48,757 bases of DNA. It comes from SZUA-229 sp041589455 (GTDB lineage Bacteria; Pseudomonadota; Gammaproteobacteria; SZUA-229). This document shows positions 1 through 8,466 of this stretch, in pieces. The stretch lies in NCBI GenBank assembly GCA_041589455.1, contig JBFHVQ010000013.1:1-48757 (forward strand). The letters run 5' to 3'. Made by a program: the position numbers and the translations under genes. The notes under the pieces are model-generated. The model made no database searches. It had not been told where the DNA came from and was given only the letters and a program-made list of their open reading frames with translations. Each line of letters begins with the position of its first letter. Position 1 is the first letter of the stretch.

Positions 1-92
1 GTGGTTGAATCTGTACCGCTACCTCCACAGGCCGTAACCATGGCAATAGCACCGGCAATAGCAGAAAGTTTTAATACTCTTGGTTTATTCAT
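1..92 (-). CDS. Lipoprotein, N-terminal fragment (runs off left edge)
   Basis: Reading the minus strand from an ATG at 92 gives 30 residues that stay open to the window edge. They form a lipoprotein signal: positive start (MNKPRVLK), hydrophobic core, then a lipobox ending VTAC with Cys22 as the lipidated residue, followed by a Gly/Ser/Thr-rich linker (GGSGTDSTT). A good ribosome binding site (AAAGGGG) lies about eight bases upstream of the ATG. The mature protein is outside the window, so its function cannot be said. It is transcribed away from the HD-GYP gene's 3' end across a 325-base gap. Confidence 0.75.
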   Translation of the reverse strand, partial: MNKPRVLKLSAIAGAIAMVTACGGSGTDST

Positions 93-417
93 GGGACATA
101 CCCCTTTCTAATTGATATATAACGCTTAAATTTAAATGACACCGACCTTGCAACTATCTAAGGCCATGACCCGATGAATGCTCTTCATCCTTAATTGGGA
201 ATATATTCCCATTTTATACAGAATGCAAGCCAGGCAGACAATAGTGTGAGGGTAATCACATATTTTTATGGGTTAAAAGCCGTATCAGGCCTTAACAAAA
301 TTTAAAAGCGGGAATCATTACTAGAAGAGAAATATGTTAAATATCAGTATGTTATGAATACATACCAGATATGATCTAAGTCAGATAATGACCTATTAGA
401 GAGTACAGCCAACGCTA
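93..417. promoter_or_regulatory. Intergenic region with a perfect 16-base palindrome
   Basis: No gene is visible in this 325-base gap. It is the 5' region of the leftward lipoprotein gene and lies beyond the stop of the HD-GYP gene. At 196-211 there is a perfect palindrome, TGGGAATATATTCCCA, about 105 bases upstream of the lipoprotein ATG. At 173-189 there is a second, weaker dyad (GATGAA, 5 bases, TTCATC). Either could be an operator. I do not recognise the regulator. Confidence 0.4.
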
Positions 418-1545
418 TTAGCCTAGTGAAGCCTCTTTAAAGCGTAGCTGTATCTCCTCAACTGCTGGCATATTGTCGATTAATGCCTGTACACAATCGA
501 TATCAAGAGACTCACCGGCTAGCCGCTTGAGGTGAGCAATCGCCTGCTGGTTATCCCAGGCAGGTTTATATGGGCGCTGGCTGGTCAGTGCATCAAATAC
601 ATCTGCCACAGCGACAATACGGGCTTCCAGTGGAATCTCATTGCCTGACTTGCCATCGGGATATCCACTGCCATTGACCGCCTCATGGTGATACTCCGCA
701 ATATTTCTTAGCATATCTTTATAATGAATACTGTCGAGGCCGAAATTATTCAAAAGATCATCAATCATCTCCCGCCCTTTTCGTGAGTGAGTCGACATCA
801 GCTCTTTCTCAGATGGCGTCAAACTAGCCGGCTTTAATAGAATGCTATCGGGGATTGCGATTTTTCCAATGTCGTGAAGAGGTGAGAACTTAAATATATG
901 CTCGATGTATTCATCATTTAACTGATATTTTTCAGCAAGCTGTTTAGCGATCAGGCGACTATAGCGTGACATTCTATCCAGGTGACTGCCTGTTTCAGGG
1001 TCGCGTAAATGACTTAGCATGCCAGTGGTTTTGATAGCAGCCGATAACACCTGAATATTTTCTAATTCGTTAATCACCATGAGCGATATCAGGTGGGCAT
1101 AGACATCCAGCTGCTGCAACACCAGCTCACTGAATACGTTCTTCTGGTTTGAATTATAAAACAGGAACCCAAAAAATTTTCCCTGATTATACATCGGCAA
1201 GGTATAGCTGGCGGCATAACCCTGACGCCCTATTCTTATCGTATGTTCATTTTTACCACTTTCAAAGGTAAGCAGGTTGTTGATCACTCTTGGTTTGCCC
1301 TCTTCTAACATGTGCTTTAAAGAAGGAGCTTCATCAAGTAATGCCTGGTAGTTATCAAGCGGTTGATCATCACCACTGCTATGCAAATATGTCTTAAGCA
1401 TGCCTGTATCTGTGTCATAAAGAGCAACTGCAACTCTAACAATAAATGGAAACTGAATATTCAGTTTATTATGAGTGATGATAAGCTTCTCTTTTAGAGG
1501 TAATTGCTGATTGAGTTCATTGAATAGGTCATGGTGCCCAGTCAT
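418..1545 (-). CDS. GAF-like / HD-GYP domain c-di-GMP phosphodiesterase
   Basis: 375-residue cytoplasmic protein. The N-terminal ~165 residues look like a GAF-type sensory domain; the C-terminal half is an HD-GYP domain, the family that hydrolyses cyclic di-GMP. The metal-binding motif HDIGK, the downstream HHE and the GSGYP signature (in HHEAVNGSGYPDG) are all present, so it is probably active. No membrane segment is seen. I chose the ATG at 1545 rather than a GTG 21 bases upstream (1566), because AAAAGGTG sits six bases before this ATG. It is preceded on the same strand by the amidohydrolase gene (61-base gap) and the MscS gene, but no shared function is evident. The signal sensed by the GAF region is unknown. 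Confidence 0.88.
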   Translation of the reverse strand: MTGHHDLFNELNQQLPLKEKLIITHNKLNIQFPFIVRVAVALYDTDTGMLKTYLHSSGDDQPLDNYQALLDEAPSLKHMLEEGKPRVINNLLTFESGKNEHTIRIGRQGYAASYTLPMYNQGKFFGFLFYNSNQKNVFSELVLQQLDVYAHLISLMVINELENIQVLSAAIKTTGMLSHLRDPETGSHLDRMSRYSRLIAKQLAEKYQLNDEYIEHIFKFSPLHDIGKIAIPDSILLKPASLTPSEKELMSTHSRKGREMIDDLLNNFGLDSIHYKDMLRNIAEYHHEAVNGSGYPDGKSGNEIPLEARIVAVADVFDALTSQRPYKPAWDNQQAIAHLKRLAGESLDIDCVQALIDNMPAVEEIQLRFKEASLG

Positions 1546-1605
1546 TAATACACCTTTTATGATCACATTTAATTTTAAAAACAGTGTAAATGTAGTATAG
1601 ACTGA

Positions 1606-2436
1606 TCATGAGCCTTTATTTAGGGGGAAAAGATAATCAAAATTATTTCGTGAAATTGCCTGCCTTATATCTACTGGTAGCTGAGACAACCAGGATCGAG
1701 AGAAATCGACAAGCTCTGGAAGCTCAGCCCACCTGGATGGTTTGTAAGTGTCATGCCCAAGTAAAAAACGATCTGGAAACTCAGTAAACAACCTATACCA
1801 TTCTATAGTCAGTTTATTCTGGGAGTCGACAATACCCTCTCGATAAGAAAGCTCTATATATAATTCAGGATAATCAACTAGCAAAGCTCGTATGGTATCA
1901 ACGGGTACATCAAACCCCCCATGTGCCCAGATTAATTTCACTTTATCAGCGTTATTCAGCAAATTGACGATGCCCTCGTAATCTGAATGGGCATGTAAAA
2001 CCAGTTGTTTTTCTTGTGCAATTGCAATAACTTGCTTTACAACACTGGACAAGGCGTCGTTTCCGAACACATGAAACTCCCCTATCCCTTGATAAGGCAC
2101 ACGCTGTAAGTGCTGCTGAATATAATTTTTTAATGATGGGTCATTAAACCACTGAAACCGATGACGCCAGTTTTTATAAGGCCTTAACATCGGCACAACA
2201 AGTTGCGGTGCTTCATGGTATAACTTTTCGGCACCCTCTGTTGGAGTAGCAGAAACCAGCGCTCTTTCTATACCCTGTTGTTTTAGCATATCGATGGCTA
2301 ATGCTACAGGCAAATCAGACCAGACATCCTGGCTGTAATGTATATGTGCATCATGCAACCCTGCAGCCTTTAATAAAGCAGTTTGAATAATCACATAACA
2401 TAAAAATAGTAAGATTGTTAAAGTTTTAGATTTCAT
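1606..2436 (-). CDS. Exported amidohydrolase-family protein
   Basis: 276 residues with an N-terminal signal peptide (hydrophobic stretch at about residues 7-24), so probably periplasmic. The mature part starts with the metal-binding HxH of the amidohydrolase superfamily (DAHIH), followed by HAHSDY and IWAHGGF, whose histidines fit the later metal/active-site positions, and GHDTY near the C-terminus as a likely catalytic Asp. This is the compact TIM-barrel (Amidohydro_2/TatD-like) layout. The substrate is not predictable. It lies 33 bases downstream of the MscS gene on the same strand. Family assignment is firm on motifs; reaction is unknown. Confidence 0.72.
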   Translation of the reverse strand: MKSKTLTILLFLCYVIIQTALLKAAGLHDAHIHYSQDVWSDLPVALAIDMLKQQGIERALVSATPTEGAEKLYHEAPQLVVPMLRPYKNWRHRFQWFNDPSLKNYIQQHLQRVPYQGIGEFHVFGNDALSSVVKQVIAIAQEKQLVLHAHSDYEGIVNLLNNADKVKLIWAHGGFDVPVDTIRALLVDYPELYIELSYREGIVDSQNKLTIEWYRLFTEFPDRFLLGHDTYKPSRWAELPELVDFSRSWLSQLPVDIRQAISRNNFDYLFPLNKGS

Positions 2437-2469
2437 ATCATCGTACCACGCAAAGATAGCCTTACAACT

Positions 2470-3537
2470 TTATGAAGATCGAGATTCATCACGCAATTTT
2501 AATATGCTCATTAATGATTCAAGCTCTTCGGTCATTTGCTGCACTTTTTCCTCAATGACCTGTTTTTCCGAGTTAGACATCAATTTTTTCTGCTGATTGA
2601 GTTGATTAAGATCTTCTTGAAGACTGACAATTTTAGCTCGCAAATCTTCAGTCTCTGCTGCGTCTCTGGCTTTATCAAAAATCAGATCTTCAGGCGCCAG
2701 ATCAGACTCAACAGTTTCAACTGACGTTTTTACTGCACGATCAGGTATAACATTTTCCCAACTGGACAGCTGTCGTTGATATACAAAACCAGGTGATACG
2801 ATTTCTATATTATTTGCATGTAAAATATCAAGAACTGATTTTTTAAGATTGGAGCGACTAGTAATAAGGCTTTCGACTTCAGCAAGAAAACCACAAACTC
2901 TATAACCAACAGAAAAATCACCAAGTTCAGTTACCAGAATGAACGGCTCAACCAGATCCACATTAATTGCTGCTTTCTTCAGCAACTCTTCTACTTTAGC
3001 CCTGGGAACATCATAGCCTAAAGATAGATCTGCAGAAATTATAGTCCCTCTGGCATGCACTACAGTCACAGGGTTTGTTGCCAGGTGTAGATTTGGCAAG
3101 GTTGTTAAATCTCTATCCTGAGTTTGGATTTCAGTATGAAACAAACCGCGTTCTGTAACACGACCAAATTGTTCACCGACTCTAATAAAATCACCTGGTA
3201 AAAAGCTTTTTACCGCACTTAGCATTAACCCAGCCATAACATTCGCTACGAATGTCGTTGAGGCAAGTGCAATAACACCAGTAATAACCAGCCCAATGAG
3301 AGTAATTATCTGGCCTCGAGTCGAATCTGACATCGGAAATAGAATAACCAGTACAAGCACTGCCATGATCGACATAACGAGCATGACAAGTTGACGAGGG
3401 ATTTTCGCCTGTGCGCCTAAAGATTTATGCCGTTTAAGTAAAAACCAGTTGAAAAACCATAGAACACATACTGAGCAGAGTAGCGCTATCGCAGCAGGTA
3501 CATACTGATTAATTAAATCTTGGTTTAGCTCGTTCAT
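2470..3537 (-). CDS. MscS-family mechanosensitive channel
   Basis: 355-residue inner-membrane protein. Three hydrophobic segments (about 12-33, 50-68, 76-97) precede the pore-lining TM3-like stretch (TTFVANVMAGLML) and the typical MscS beta-domain run ending FLPGDFIRVGEQFGRV. The alpha/beta cytoplasmic domain follows. The last ~60 residues are charged and heptad-like, a probable coiled coil absent from E. coli MscS. MscS channels release osmolytes upon hypo-osmotic shock; small family members can also gate in response to other signals. It is the first gene of a leftward series and is divergent from the metallo-beta-lactamase gene. Confidence 0.85.
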   Translation of the reverse strand: MNELNQDLINQYVPAAIALLCSVCVLWFFNWFLLKRHKSLGAQAKIPRQLVMLVMSIMAVLVLVILFPMSDSTRGQIITLIGLVITGVIALASTTFVANVMAGLMLSAVKSFLPGDFIRVGEQFGRVTERGLFHTEIQTQDRDLTTLPNLHLATNPVTVVHARGTIISADLSLGYDVPRAKVEELLKKAAINVDLVEPFILVTELGDFSVGYRVCGFLAEVESLITSRSNLKKSVLDILHANNIEIVSPGFVYQRQLSSWENVIPDRAVKTSVETVESDLAPEDLIFDKARDAAETEDLRAKIVSLQEDLNQLNQQKKLMSNSEKQVIEEKVQQMTEELESLMSILKLRDESRSS

Positions 3538-3718
3538 ATAATTATATTAAATAGTAATTGTGATTAAAGGACTTAAGTAAACCACCTTATTGATATAAAA
3601 CAAGTGAAAACTGTGTTTTATTTATTGATCTACTTCCAGGTGCTACTCATACAGGTAAATTCCTGTTTTTTATAGTATATATAGAGTAAAGCAACTTTAA
3701 CATATATAAGAGGTTTAT
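3538..3718. promoter_or_regulatory. Divergent promoter region with an 8-11-8 inverted repeat
   Basis: This 181-base gap must hold promoters for the leftward MscS gene and the rightward metallo-beta-lactamase gene. It contains an inverted repeat ATAAAACA, 11 bases, TGTTTTAT (3595-3621), and a shorter dyad ACAGG, 6 bases, CCTGT followed by six T (3651-3671), which looks like a small hairpin ahead of the rightward gene. No convincing -35/-10 pair was singled out. Confidence 0.35.
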
Positions 3719-5131
3719 ATGTCAGCACTCACCTTTCTTGGCGCCGCTCAAAGGGTCACTGGCTCATGCTACCTGTTAGAAACCCCTAATGCCAGCGTTC
3801 TGATGGAGTGTGGCATTAGACAGGGTAATGATAGAAAAAAAGGTAAAGACCAGGATAACTTTATGTTACCTGACTCATTAGTCCCATCACAACTCGATGC
3901 CGTTATTATTTCCCACGCCCATCTCGATCACTCGGGACTCATCCCCTTACTGACTAAACAGGGGTTTACTGGCCCCATATACTGCACACAAGCCACGGCT
4001 GATCTATTACCCATTATGTTAATGGATGCAGCATCATTGCAGAGAAGTGAAATAGAGAGAAAAAATAGAAAACGCATACGGGCAGGAAAAAAACCATTAA
4101 CCCCAGCCTATGACTATGACGATGTGCATAGAACGCTAGCACTGATCGAAAGTTTTAACTATGCGGTTAACACTAAAATTTCAGATGAGATCACGATTAA
4201 ATTTCTTGATGCAGGACATATCCTGGGATCTGCTATTGTTGAAATCTATCTTAAAGAGAACGATCAACAACATAAAATCGTGTTCTCAGGTGATCTTGGA
4301 AACTGTTGTGCACCATTAATGAATGATCCAACGACTGTTGATCAGGCCGATATTCTTTTAATGGAATCAACCTATGGTGATCGAAACCATAAAAGTCTTG
4401 AGAACACACTGGATGAATTCAGGGACATTATAAAGGAAGCCACATCACAAGGCGGTAATATTCTGATCCCCGCTTTTGCCGTTGGCCGGACACAGGACCT
4501 GATATACTGGCTGGGCATGCTCTATCATGAAGGCTTACTAAATAACAATAAAGTTTATATAGACAGCCCCATGGCAATCAAAGTCAGTGATGTTTACAAA
4601 AAAAACAACCGCCTGTTTAATGACGATAACCCGGCGTTTAAAAATTTCATTAAACAGGGGTGGGATCAATGGTTACCTATTTTAAGTTATACCGAGAGCA
4701 CCGAGGAATCAATGGCGCTGAATCGCATCTCGGAAGGTGCTATCATTATAGCAGGCAGCGGCATGTGTACTGGCGGAAGAATTCTACACCATCTGAAGTA
4801 CAATCTATGGAACAGCAAAACACATGTAGTCATAGTCGGCTACCAGGCAATTGGTACTCTGGGTAGAGCCATTGTTTCCGGTGCTTCTCATGTGAAGATA
4901 TTTGGTGATGACATTAATATTAAAGCCAGAATCCACACCCTGGGTGGCTTATCCGCACACGCAGGACAGGATCAGTTACTTGAATGGGCGTCTCATATGA
5001 AAGAGCAGAAACCCAGGCTATATCTAGTCCATGGCGAACTGGACTCGATGCAGGCACTTCAAAAGCGCTTTGTTAGAGACTTCAGCTGGAATGCCAACAT
5101 ACCAAATTTAGATGAAATCATCACGTTGTGA
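3719..5131 (+). CDS. Metallo-beta-lactamase / beta-CASP RNA-processing exonuclease
   Basis: 470-residue cytoplasmic protein of the RNA-processing (YSH1/CPSF-like) metallo-beta-lactamase group. The zinc motif HAHLDHSG lies at about residues 66-73; a downstream DAGHILGSA and SGDLG supply further ligands. The beta-CASP insert is recognisable from ESTYGDR, AFAVGRTQDL, GSGMCTGGRILHHL and the GGLSAHAGQ and VHGE motifs at the C-terminus. Family members are endo- or 5'-exoribonucleases; substrate RNA is not deducible. The ATG at 3719 has AGAGG six bases upstream. It converges on rlmG with only seven bases between stops and ends in tandem TGA TAA codons. Confidence 0.88.
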   Translation: MSALTFLGAAQRVTGSCYLLETPNASVLMECGIRQGNDRKKGKDQDNFMLPDSLVPSQLDAVIISHAHLDHSGLIPLLTKQGFTGPIYCTQATADLLPIMLMDAASLQRSEIERKNRKRIRAGKKPLTPAYDYDDVHRTLALIESFNYAVNTKISDEITIKFLDAGHILGSAIVEIYLKENDQQHKIVFSGDLGNCCAPLMNDPTTVDQADILLMESTYGDRNHKSLENTLDEFRDIIKEATSQGGNILIPAFAVGRTQDLIYWLGMLYHEGLLNNNKVYIDSPMAIKVSDVYKKNNRLFNDDNPAFKNFIKQGWDQWLPILSYTESTEESMALNRISEGAIIIAGSGMCTGGRILHHLKYNLWNSKTHVVIVGYQAIGTLGRAIVSGASHVKIFGDDINIKARIHTLGGLSAHAGQDQLLEWASHMKEQKPRLYLVHGELDSMQALQKRFVRDFSWNANIPNLDEIITL

Positions 5132-5138
5132 TAACAAT

Positions 5139-6275
5139 CTATTTTTTAAAAGCTTGTAGAATTACAAACTTTTTATCACTATCTATAACTTCACAGTTAC
5201 CAAATATTTTCTTTAACTTGAGGTGATAACCAAGATGGCGATTCGCTACTACTCGTATTTCACCACCAGTTATCAGTTTACTTCTAGATTCAGTAAACAT
5301 TTTCCAGGCAATAAAATCACCAATAGCATGATGCTGATGAAAAGGTGGATTATTAATAACAAGATCAACCGAATCTTCATCAACACCCTGTAAACAATCA
5401 CTGACAATAAACTCACAACGCTCCGGGTTATTAAGTTGTTTAGAGTTGATTTTAGCCGACTCAACAGCCATATATGACTCATCCATAAATAGAACTTCAG
5501 CTGTCTCATTAAGTTCAGCAGCTTCAATTCCTAACACACCATTACCACAGGCCAAATCAACTATACGGTGATATTTTTCAGATACAGGAATATTTTTCAA
5601 CATTAATCGGGCACCTATATCCAGTTTGTCCCTTGAAAATACACTTGCATGATTCAGATAAACTTTTGAGGTTTCTTTTACTGAATATTCCACAGGAAAA
5701 GGTAATTCACCGGGATTTAATGTACTATCATACTCAGTTAATAACAAACGTGACTTTTTAATTGCAAGCGAAGTGCTTGTTTTACCAATTACTTTCTCAA
5801 ATAGCTTAATCGTCGAGGTGTGAATATGCCTTGACATTGCAGCGCCAATAATTTTTGTATTATCATCACAACAGCTTCTTATACGAAACAGTTGATCTTC
5901 TAGAAATGCATTACTTTTAGGGATTTTTATCAAAACATAATCGAATACCTGATTGGGATACTTCAAGCTATTATGTATATGATCATCATCAATATTTAAA
6001 TCATTAATCTTTAAATTATGCTTTATCGCTTTACATGATACAAATGAATCAGTAACAAGATAAGGGTTCAACTCAGAAAACAAGATAGACAAAGCGCCAA
6101 ATGTATCATTCACAATGAGTATTTTCTTGTCTTTCTTGACATCTGATGCGGCATTATCCAAATAATACTGAAATAAATACTCATCAGCAGCATCCCATGG
6201 CTGCAGAGATTTATTAGCATTTTTCGGGAAATAATCGAGTTTATATGACCCTTTACAGGTAGTTAGAGTCTTCAT
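5139..6275 (-). CDS. rlmG: 23S rRNA (guanine-N2) methyltransferase RlmG
   Basis: 378 residues, the usual RlmG length. RlmG adds an N2-methyl group to G1835 of 23S rRNA (E. coli numbering) using S-adenosylmethionine. The RlmG hallmark LQPWDAADEYLFQYY is near the N-terminus. The C-terminal half has the SAM-binding DLACGNGVLG and the catalytic NPPFHQHHAIGDFIAWKMF, which matches RlmG more closely than its paralogue RsmC. The N-terminal half is the degenerate methyltransferase-like domain expected of the family. Local composition is AT-rich, with many Lys/Asn/Ile codons. Confidence 0.88.
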   Translation of the reverse strand: MKTLTTCKGSYKLDYFPKNANKSLQPWDAADEYLFQYYLDNAASDVKKDKKILIVNDTFGALSILFSELNPYLVTDSFVSCKAIKHNLKINDLNIDDDHIHNSLKYPNQVFDYVLIKIPKSNAFLEDQLFRIRSCCDDNTKIIGAAMSRHIHTSTIKLFEKVIGKTSTSLAIKKSRLLLTEYDSTLNPGELPFPVEYSVKETSKVYLNHASVFSRDKLDIGARLMLKNIPVSEKYHRIVDLACGNGVLGIEAAELNETAEVLFMDESYMAVESAKINSKQLNNPERCEFIVSDCLQGVDEDSVDLVINNPPFHQHHAIGDFIAWKMFTESRSKLITGGEIRVVANRHLGYHLKLKKIFGNCEVIDSDKKFVILQAFKK

Positions 6276-6388
6276 TATGTATCAGGCTAATTAAAATAAA
6301 CTTTCACCAGTAAATTAACAAATTACTTTACTGGCATAATTAAACATTTTATCGTGATTATCAGAATACAACAATAAATATTATTGCA

Positions 6389-7948
6389 CTACTTATCTAC
6401 CAGACCAGATTCGATTGTTCTTACTTTTTTATGACTAGACACTTTAACACGTGGAAAATACATATCAAATCTACTGCCTTTGGCCAAATAAGATTCCACT
6501 ACAACAGTGCCATTAGATCTTTGTGCAAACCCATATACCTGACTTAGACCAAGCCCTGTCCCTTTGTCACCTTTAGTTGTAAAAAATGGATCAAAGACTC
6601 TTGATCTCGTTACAGAATCCATTCCACAACCGTTATCCTCAACTGATATTCGCACATAATCACCCGAAGATAAACCTATGGCCTCAGCACTGTTACTCGT
6701 TAAATAAACATTTTCACTACTGATGACAAGATCTCCAATATTATTCATCGCATATTTAGCATTAATGCACATATTTATTATGGCATGCTCAAAATCATTG
6801 CTATCAAGATATACATCCCATAAATCTTTTGTTAAATCAAACTTCACAAACACATCATCTGTAGCAACATTCGTAATTATTTCTTTTGATTCTTTAATAA
6901 CTGTATTGAGATTTACAATCTCCTGATTAAATGATTTTTTACGAGTAAACGACAAAAGCTGTTTTATGAGCTTTGCACCTCTAATACTTGAATCCTCAAT
7001 TATTTTTAGATACTCATAAGATTTTGATGAGACATCAATTTCATTCTTTAATAATTCCGTATAGCCAATTACAACACCAAGCAAGTTGTTAAAATCATGT
7101 GCTATGCCACCAGTTAATTTTCCAACGGCTTCTAATTTCAACGTCCTTCGTATGGTCTCTTCAGAATTGAGATACGACTTAAAGTCAATCTCTCTTTCAA
7201 GAGACTTATGATTATTAATTAAATTTCTTACACGCGATGTTAACTCTTCTTCAATAACAGGCTTTTGAATATAGTCAGATATTCCCAGATGGTAAAGGGA
7301 TATTCTTCTTGCAGAGTCATCATAGGCTGTGATTGCTAATATAGGAACATCGCCTTTAATGCCATCTAGCCTTCTGATTTTATTAATTAATGCAGTACCT
7401 GTTTGACCATAATCAAGTACTATATCTGTAATAACAAGAGAATAATGATTGCTCAGAAAAAACTGAAAGGCGTCTTCTACATTATCTGCTACTGTGGTTT
7501 TTATATCGTATTGTTGAAGAACACTAACCAGATAATCACTGTGCGATTTTGTGTCTTCTAAAAGTAATACATTAGCTGATATATTTTCATTATTTTTTGA
7601 TATGCGACTTACAAAATTGGATACCTCATTGATCCTTTCCTTTTCAAATACATCAGTTATTCCATTTTTTAGTACTTCTATCGAATCCATCTTCTTGGTT
7701 CCAGATGTCAGTAGTAGAATTGGAATATACTTACAACCTTCAATCTTTCTTATTTTAGCTGTTAACTCAATCGCGCTGATATCATTCAGATACAAAGGAA
7801 CAAAGATTAAATCTATTTTTTCAGTACTAAGGATTTCAATGACCTGATCACTACTCGAAGCAACCTGGTAATCTATTTTCTGATCCTCTAACATACGCGT
7901 CAACATCTCAATGAACGTGATGCTTCTTTCTACAATTAGAGTTTTCAA
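6389..7948 (-). CDS. Hybrid sensor kinase with two N-terminal receiver domains
   Basis: 519-residue cytoplasmic protein: REC1 (about 1-115), REC2 (130-245), HisKA (about 270-335, His284 in GGIAHDFNN) and HATPase_c (380-500, with DNGCGM and GTGLGLSQVYGF). REC1 is degenerate: the phospho-acceptor Asp is replaced by Pro51 (FVPLYL) and the acidic pair reads Glu-Arg. REC2 retains Glu-Asp, Asp175, Thr (LAITAYD) and Lys (IQKPV). The start is the TTG at 7948, preceded by AAAGGGA at good spacing and giving MKTLIVE, a typical receiver start; a further upstream TTG at 7981 has no such site. No transmembrane segment or periplasmic sensor is present, so the input is probably phosphotransfer or an internal signal. 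No cognate regulator is adjacent. Confidence 0.82.
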   Translation of the reverse strand: MKTLIVERSITFIEMLTRMLEDQKIDYQVASSSDQVIEILSTEKIDLIFVPLYLNDISAIELTAKIRKIEGCKYIPILLLTSGTKKMDSIEVLKNGITDVFEKERINEVSNFVSRISKNNENISANVLLLEDTKSHSDYLVSVLQQYDIKTTVADNVEDAFQFFLSNHYSLVITDIVLDYGQTGTALINKIRRLDGIKGDVPILAITAYDDSARRISLYHLGISDYIQKPVIEEELTSRVRNLINNHKSLEREIDFKSYLNSEETIRRTLKLEAVGKLTGGIAHDFNNLLGVVIGYTELLKNEIDVSSKSYEYLKIIEDSSIRGAKLIKQLLSFTRKKSFNQEIVNLNTVIKESKEIITNVATDDVFVKFDLTKDLWDVYLDSNDFEHAIINMCINAKYAMNNIGDLVISSENVYLTSNSAEAIGLSSGDYVRISVEDNGCGMDSVTRSRVFDPFFTTKGDKGTGLGLSQVYGFAQRSNGTVVVESYLAKGSRFDMYFPRVKVSSHKKVRTIESGLVDK

Positions 7949-8466
7949 GTTAATTCCCTTTCTGTATTCATCACATGCCAATACTACTTTCTGTGATTAA
8001 CTAACGCACCCAAGAAGCCTATAACTCATATTTATAGATAACAATAAATATTATTTATAATCAACTATATAGCCGTTTCTAACTATTTAATCTTCGAAAA
8101 TATCACTCTCTTCAATACAATAATAACCAATATATAAGCTTTAACCTATAAAGTTTAGTTTATTAGATACAGGATTATCTCCTTTTCTTTAATTATCAAT
8201 CCGATTGATAAGAATATTACCATTCTGTAATGCGGAAATATCATTATGAAGCATAATTTAACTTTATTATGCTACCTATGGAAGCCAGTTAAAAACTAAA
8301 ATGAATATGAAACCAAAACAAGATGAGCAATGTCAGCAACGAGGAAGTGCGGCAATAAATCGGGATAAGATACAGCTTGTGATAGAACCCAGCAATCAAC
8401 ACTCTCGTATAACTTTTTCACTGAAGTTTATTAATTAAATTGCTTATTGAACAAGATGCCTCAATC
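7949..8466. other. Long AT-rich intergenic region with two perfect dyads
   Basis: About 518 bases without a convincing gene. It includes the 5' region of the hybrid kinase. Two perfect inverted repeats are visible: TTATCAAT, 3 bases, ATTGATAA at 8193-8211, and AGCATAAT, 8 bases, ATTATGCT at 8250-8273. Neither is followed by a T run long enough for a clear terminator. A small open frame at 8301-8438 is listed separately at low confidence. Confidence 0.4.
8301..8438 (+). CDS. Possible small ORF, 45 residues
   Basis: An ATG-to-TAA frame of 45 codons beginning MNMKPKQDEQCQQRG and ending FSLKFIN. It lies in an otherwise empty stretch between two leftward genes. There is no good ribosome binding site (the sequence before it is AAAAACTAAA), no recognised domain, no signal peptide and no membrane segment. 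It may be spurious, and is listed only because nothing else explains this part of the gap. Confidence 0.15.
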   Translation: MNMKPKQDEQCQQRGSAAINRDKIQLVIEPSNQHSRITFSLKFIN

